NCBI RefSeq assembly: GCF_017354985.1
Contig: NZ_CP071501.1
Coordinates: forward strand, 1,631,501 to 1,695,500
Direction: 5' to 3'
Origin: Shewanella cyperi
GTDB taxonomy: Bacteria > Pseudomonadota > Gammaproteobacteria > Enterobacterales > Shewanellaceae
Length of the DNA: 64,000 nucleotides
Each line of letters begins with the position of its first letter. The first letter of the stretch is position 1. The notes below the pieces were generated by a model. It saw only the letters and a program-made list of their open reading frames with translations. It was not told where the DNA came from and ran no database searches. Both the position numbers and the translations under genes were made by a program. Of this stretch, positions 60,465-64,000 are shown one piece after another.

Positions 60465-63400
60465 TTATTTCACCGATTGTTCGATCTGATTCTGCAGATC
60501 TTCACCTATGCGCAGGCTCTTGAGCAACTGCAATAGATTCTCTTCCTGAGAGTAGTTCAAGTGGATGGGCCGTTCAATCCCCGGGTTACGGCCCTTGACC
60601 TCCACCTTCATCAGGGCATCGCCGCCGGGGGCCATGTCGAAACTGCTGGCCAGGCTGGAATATTGCAGGTGCTCCAGGGCGGAAAAGGCAAATTCCAGAT
60701 AGGGCTGGGAGGCGCGCATTTGCTCCACCGCCGGGTTGTTGCGCACCATGATAAGGCCGCCCGGCGCCCGCGCCGCCAGTTTGCCGCCGCTGACACTCAC
60801 CTGACCCTGGGCCAGCTTTACCGGCAGCACTCCGTCGAATATGCCGTCGGCATAGATGCCGGTCACGGGCTGCAGCTCCAGCAGTTTTTCCAGGCTCAGG
60901 CCCTGTAACACCAGATAAGCGCTGGAGGGCTCGGTCAATCGCAAAGCAAATTCGGGCAACAGGAACTCGCCATCAAGCAGCTTGCCTTCGCTGGTAAGGT
61001 TGATGTTCAGTGCCGACAGGCTGCCATCGGCGGCCTGACCCAGGGCCAGATCGCCCCGTCCCTGGATGTCGGACACTATTACCCCGGGATTGAACGAGGC
61101 CAGTTGCCAACTCACCCTGGGACAACCCAGCTCCAGGGTGTGTGCCACCCCAGAATGCAGCAGCCGGCAGTCGGCTTCGGCGGAGCCGCCCTGAAAGGGC
61201 AAGTTGTCCCAGGCGCCTTCGAGTTTTGTGAGCTTGGGGGTTAAGTTGATGCGGGTCAGCGCCGAGACAAAATCCATAGCCACATCGGCGCGCACCGAGG
61301 TGTCGCCGCTGAGCCGCAGTGCCGGCGGCATGGGCAATAGGCCGCTTCCCAGTTTGAGCCAGGCTCCCAGGCCGTTGTCCGCCTGCCAGTTGGCGGTAAG
61401 TTTGGCCGGGCGCCAGGGGCTGAGCTTATCGCTAGCCAGGTTACTAGCTTGGTCACTAGCCTGGTCACTAACCTGGCTTGGCCAAATGAGCTTGTGGCTG
61501 GAGTTGAGGCCGACATCATCCAGTTGCCACTGCTCCGAGGTTGAGAGGGTCTTGCCCTCGTTCTCGGGCACCAATCGGCCGTTGAATGTCATCTGTCCCA
61601 GTTGCCAGTGACGATTCTCCAGCCGTTTGCTGCCGGGACGGGGACGACTGTAATCAAGCTTGAGCGATTTAAGCCGGAAGTCCTGTTGCAGTTCGCCAAA
61701 GGTTTGCAGGAAAGGCTGGGGCGATTCCAAATGCAACAGCGCGTCCAGTTGCGACTTATCGAGACTGAATCCCGGCCCTGTCAGCTCAGTGTTTGCGCTT
61801 TGGACGCTGAGCTTGTCCTGGCTGTTGTCCTGAGTGCCCTTATTTTGAGTGCCCTTATTTTGAGTGCCCGTATTTTGAACGCCAGGGTGCTGCCTGTCGG
61901 CCTTCAGGCCCTGCAGCTGCAATTGCACTTGCCAGGGGGAGGCTTGCAGTTGCCACTCATCATCAGAGCCGTTTTCGCCCTGATGGCTTAAGGCATTACG
62001 GCTGAGGCTGAATCCCAGCGGCTGTGCCAATGACAGGTTAAGGGCGTCCAGCGTGAGCGACAGAGTCTCGTCCTGCTTCAGGGCTTGAGGCATGGCTGTT
62101 GGCTGAGGTTTGGCGTTCGCGGATCCTTGTGTGGAAGCAGGTATGGAAACTGGTGTGGAGGCCAGGGCCAGTTGCGTCAGGGCTAGCTCCAGCTCGCTGA
62201 AGGACAGGCTCATTTGTTGCCCGGTGGCTTCCTGCCCTGCGTTTGTGCCGCCCTGTTTTGGCTGCATCCTGGCGGGCTGCTTGAGCTGTACCCCGGCTGA
62301 TTGCCTGAGCTGCAGATGACCCGAGCCGCTGAGATTCAGCCCGGCATCGTCGTTCAGTTGCCAGTCCCGCTGCCAGAGCGCCACGGCGTCCAGCGCTGGC
62401 AAGCGCTTTAGCAGTGAAGCGATAGAAGTGGCACCCTGTGCCCGCCAATCACCGTGAAGCTGTATTTGGCCCACACCGTCGCGCTCAAACCGCAGCTGAG
62501 ACAGCTCAATATCCGCCTTGCTCTCGCCCTGGGACAGCGCCAGCCGGCCATCGAAGTTGAGGCTGCTGCCATCAGGATTGTGCCTGGCACTAAGGCCCTT
62601 GGACAGAGTCAATGCCAGGGTCAGGGGCTGATCGCCGAGCCAGGCAGGCGCCGAGGCCAGTCCGGCGAGTCGGGTCCAGGCCTCGGCACTTGGCTCCAGG
62701 GTCAAGCTCAGCGCCAGGGGGGAGAGATTGAATGACTGCCCCTCGGGACTGGAGTCGGCGCTGAACTCCATTAAGGGCGGCCAGTTGGGTTCAAGACCCA
62801 GGCCCTTGAGCTCAAAATTTTCAAGTTGGTGACGGCTGCTGATCGCGGCATCGGCAAGGCTCAGATTGACAGTGCTGGCAAGACTGCCGCCAAGCTGTAT
62901 TCCTTGGGCTTGATAGACTTGTTCAAATTCGTCCAGCAGGGGCCAGAGGCTGTCGGTGCCGTCAACCTGTTTGATGGCCCGCGCCAGGGGCTCCAAACTG
63001 TCCAAATTCAGCTGGCTTTGCACTTGCCACTGCTTGAGACCAAGTTCGGCATCCAGGTTCAGCAGTGCCATGCCATCGAGTTTGAGCGCGGTGTGCAACA
63101 GCCGCTGTTGATCCAGGGACAGATAATCAAGACTCAGGCTTTGCCCGTTGGCGAGTGTTATGGTGACAGGCCCCAGGGCGATTTGCGGCAGGCTGGCAAG
63201 GCCTATGGCCAACCCCTGGCCGCCGCTGTCCCGGGAGTTTCCGGGGGGCGCCAGCTGCACCCCGGCGCTGCCAAGGCTTAATGATGCCAACTCTTGCTGC
63301 ACTGCCAGGGTCAGGGCGGAAATGGTTTGGCCGTTGAGCCCCTGGCGCCTGAGGGTGTCAAACAGCAGATCGGGAAGGGGTTTTCGCAGGCCTATTGCAA

Positions 63401-63632
63401 CTTGTTTGAGTGCGATGTGACTGCCGTTATAGCTGAAATTGAGCCGTTCCAGCCGCAGTTCTTGCAGATTTGGGTCGAGGGCAAGCCCCTCGGCCGAGCC
63501 GTCAAAGGATTGCAGCGCGCTGTTGGCCAGGGATTGCAGCAACGCCTGGCGCTGGTACCAGAGCACAGAGGCCAGCATGATAAGCAGCAGCGCCATGATC
63601 CAGGCCAGATGGCGCAGACGAAATTTCAACAC
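60465..63632 (-). CDS. ydbH: YdbH, AsmA-like intermembrane phospholipid transport protein
   Basis: The 1055-aa protein has an N-terminal membrane anchor (about 9-27) and a very long periplasmic beta-rich region typical of AsmA-like bridge proteins; a conserved DUF (dicarboxylate-transport-like) C-terminal part includes YADGIFDGVLPV and ARAPGGLIMVRNNP (about 945-990). With TamB and YhdP, YdbH moves phospholipids to the outer membrane in E. coli. The middle carries two low-complexity inserts (TQNKG-type repeats near 61830-61880, and SDQAS-type near 61430-61475) that are likely loops. The length exceeds that of E. coli YdbH (879), mainly due to such inserts. Confidence 0.9.
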   Translation of the reverse strand: MLKFRLRHLAWIMALLLIMLASVLWYQRQALLQSLANSALQSFDGSAEGLALDPNLQELRLERLNFSYNGSHIALKQVAIGLRKPLPDLLFDTLRRQGLNGQTISALTLAVQQELASLSLGSAGVQLAPPGNSRDSGGQGLAIGLASLPQIALGPVTITLANGQSLSLDYLSLDQQRLLHTALKLDGMALLNLDAELGLKQWQVQSQLNLDSLEPLARAIKQVDGTDSLWPLLDEFEQVYQAQGIQLGGSLASTVNLSLADAAISSRHQLENFELKGLGLEPNWPPLMEFSADSSPEGQSFNLSPLALSLTLEPSAEAWTRLAGLASAPAWLGDQPLTLALTLSKGLSARHNPDGSSLNFDGRLALSQGESKADIELSQLRFERDGVGQIQLHGDWRAQGATSIASLLKRLPALDAVALWQRDWQLNDDAGLNLSGSGHLQLRQSAGVQLKQPARMQPKQGGTNAGQEATGQQMSLSFSELELALTQLALASTPVSIPASTQGSANAKPQPTAMPQALKQDETLSLTLDALNLSLAQPLGFSLSRNALSHQGENGSDDEWQLQASPWQVQLQLQGLKADRQHPGVQNTGTQNKGTQNKGTQDNSQDKLSVQSANTELTGPGFSLDKSQLDALLHLESPQPFLQTFGELQQDFRLKSLKLDYSRPRPGSKRLENRHWQLGQMTFNGRLVPENEGKTLSTSEQWQLDDVGLNSSHKLIWPSQVSDQASDQASNLASDKLSPWRPAKLTANWQADNGLGAWLKLGSGLLPMPPALRLSGDTSVRADVAMDFVSALTRINLTPKLTKLEGAWDNLPFQGGSAEADCRLLHSGVAHTLELGCPRVSWQLASFNPGVIVSDIQGRGDLALGQAADGSLSALNINLTSEGKLLDGEFLLPEFALRLTEPSSAYLVLQGLSLEKLLELQPVTGIYADGIFDGVLPVKLAQGQVSVSGGKLAARAPGGLIMVRNNPAVEQMRASQPYLEFAFSALEHLQYSSLASSFDMAPGGDALMKVEVKGRNPGIERPIHLNYSQEENLLQLLKSLRIGEDLQNQIEQSVK

Positions 63633-63751
63633 TTGTCGGTGACTTCCCTGAATATCCTTGCAATGCGTGCTGGGGCCAGTCTAGCACGGCGAGGCGGTGA
63701 GGGCACAGCGACAAGTGTTAACCAACACTCGAGGCCTGATTGCTTAAGCGC

Positions 63752-64000
63752 TTAAGTCTTATCAGGAAAAAGCCGCAAGGAGCATAAACCCGACTCCTCC
63801 GTCAATGCGGCTATTGCCAGGTCTTGTTCGTGCATGAGTTCGCGCCACCAAAGACTCGTGGGCTTGGGACTGCGCAGCGACACGGGTTCACCGAATCTGG
63901 GGGTCAGCAGCACCACACCCTGACGCCTGGCTAGGGCCTCGATCCGCTCCAAAGGCTCATACCAGTCGTGCAGCGCCAGATCGAAGGTACCGTTGTGAAT
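63752..64000 (-). CDS. MBL-fold metallo-hydrolase, C-terminal part (runs off the right edge)
   Basis: The frame is open from the window edge to the stop at 63752-63754, 82 residues. It begins IHNGTFDLALHDWYEPLERIEA, which matches the last metal-ligand region of NAPE-PLD/UlaG-like hydrolases (HxGTFxLAxHxWxEP), and goes on VVLLTPRFGEPV. The rest of the metal site lies outside the window. A CTTAAGCGCTTAAG palindrome overlaps the stop codon (63743-63756). Confidence 0.75.
   Translation of the reverse strand: MHNGTFDLALHDWYEPLERIEALARRQGVVLLTPRFGEPVSLRSPKPTSLWWRELMHEQDLAIAALTEESGLCSLRLFPDKT

Overview
The window looks like a chromosome segment of Shewanella or a very close gammaproteobacterial relative. 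The main evidence is a small tetraheme cytochrome c of the CctA/STC type at 27124-27477, a gltA / sdhCDAB-sucABCD arrangement typical of the group, and the general gene content. No tRNA, rRNA or CRISPR array was seen. Gene identities rest on reading the translations and on remembered family features; no database search was run.

Layout. (1) 1-10.1 kb: central TCA-cycle block, with the 5' end of gltA diverging from sdhCDAB, sucAB and sucCD. (2) 10.1-13.6 kb: an AEC-type permease, a GNAT acetyltransferase, fur, the sirtuin deacylase cobB and a P-loop kinase. (3) 13.6-18.8 kb: a complete biotin locus, bioA diverging from bioBFCD across a BirA-type operator. (4) 18.8-20.8 kb: pepE and htpX. (5) 20.9-25.1 kb: an A+T-richer accessory stretch of minus-strand genes separated by attC-like sites, read here as integron gene cassettes without a visible integrase, and interrupted by an IS110-family element. 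It is followed by about 1.1 kb with no recognisable gene but strong potential RNA/DNA secondary structure. (6) 26.2-27.5 kb: an exported truncated haemoglobin and cctA. (7) 27.6-40.8 kb: assimilatory nitrate/nitrite reduction: nasA, cobA, a YbiB-like gene, nirB, nirD, a NarK-type transporter, a PP2C-protein kinase fusion, then a cytochrome b561-like gene and a LuxR-type regulator. Two sigma-54-type promoters and an attenuator-like terminator in the nirB leader suggest nitrogen control. (8) 40.9-44.2 kb: M61 peptidase, hinT and a double-hotdog thioesterase. (9) 44.2-49.2 kb: a thiamine acquisition operon with TPP riboswitch, TonB receptor, YkoF-like thiamin-binding protein, PnuC/PnuT-type permease and a ThiK-like kinase, ending in a 137-bp tandem array made of copies of the kinase 3' end. 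(10) 49.2-56.8 kb: mixed small genes, including a DUF6279 lipoprotein, DoxX, ydjA, a di-iron oxygen-binding protein with a coiled-coil partner, three GNATs, a 2OG-Fe(II) oxygenase and a periplasmic binding protein. (11) 57.0-64 kb: a large secreted ExeM-like nuclease, the ydbH-ynbE-ydbL envelope operon and the 3' part of an MBL-fold hydrolase.

How it works together. The nas block takes up nitrate, reduces it to nitrite and then ammonium, and supplies precorrin-2 for the siroheme of NirB. The kinase-phosphatase fusion is a candidate post-translational controller. The thi block moves thiamine through both membranes and phosphorylates it under direct TPP feedback.

The most unusual features are the repeated recurrence of tandem duplications that span stop codons (bioD, narK, cytochrome b561, luxR and, on a larger scale, thiK), the attC-like cassette array with its IS110 insertion, and the structured gene-free stretch at 25.1-26.2 kb.
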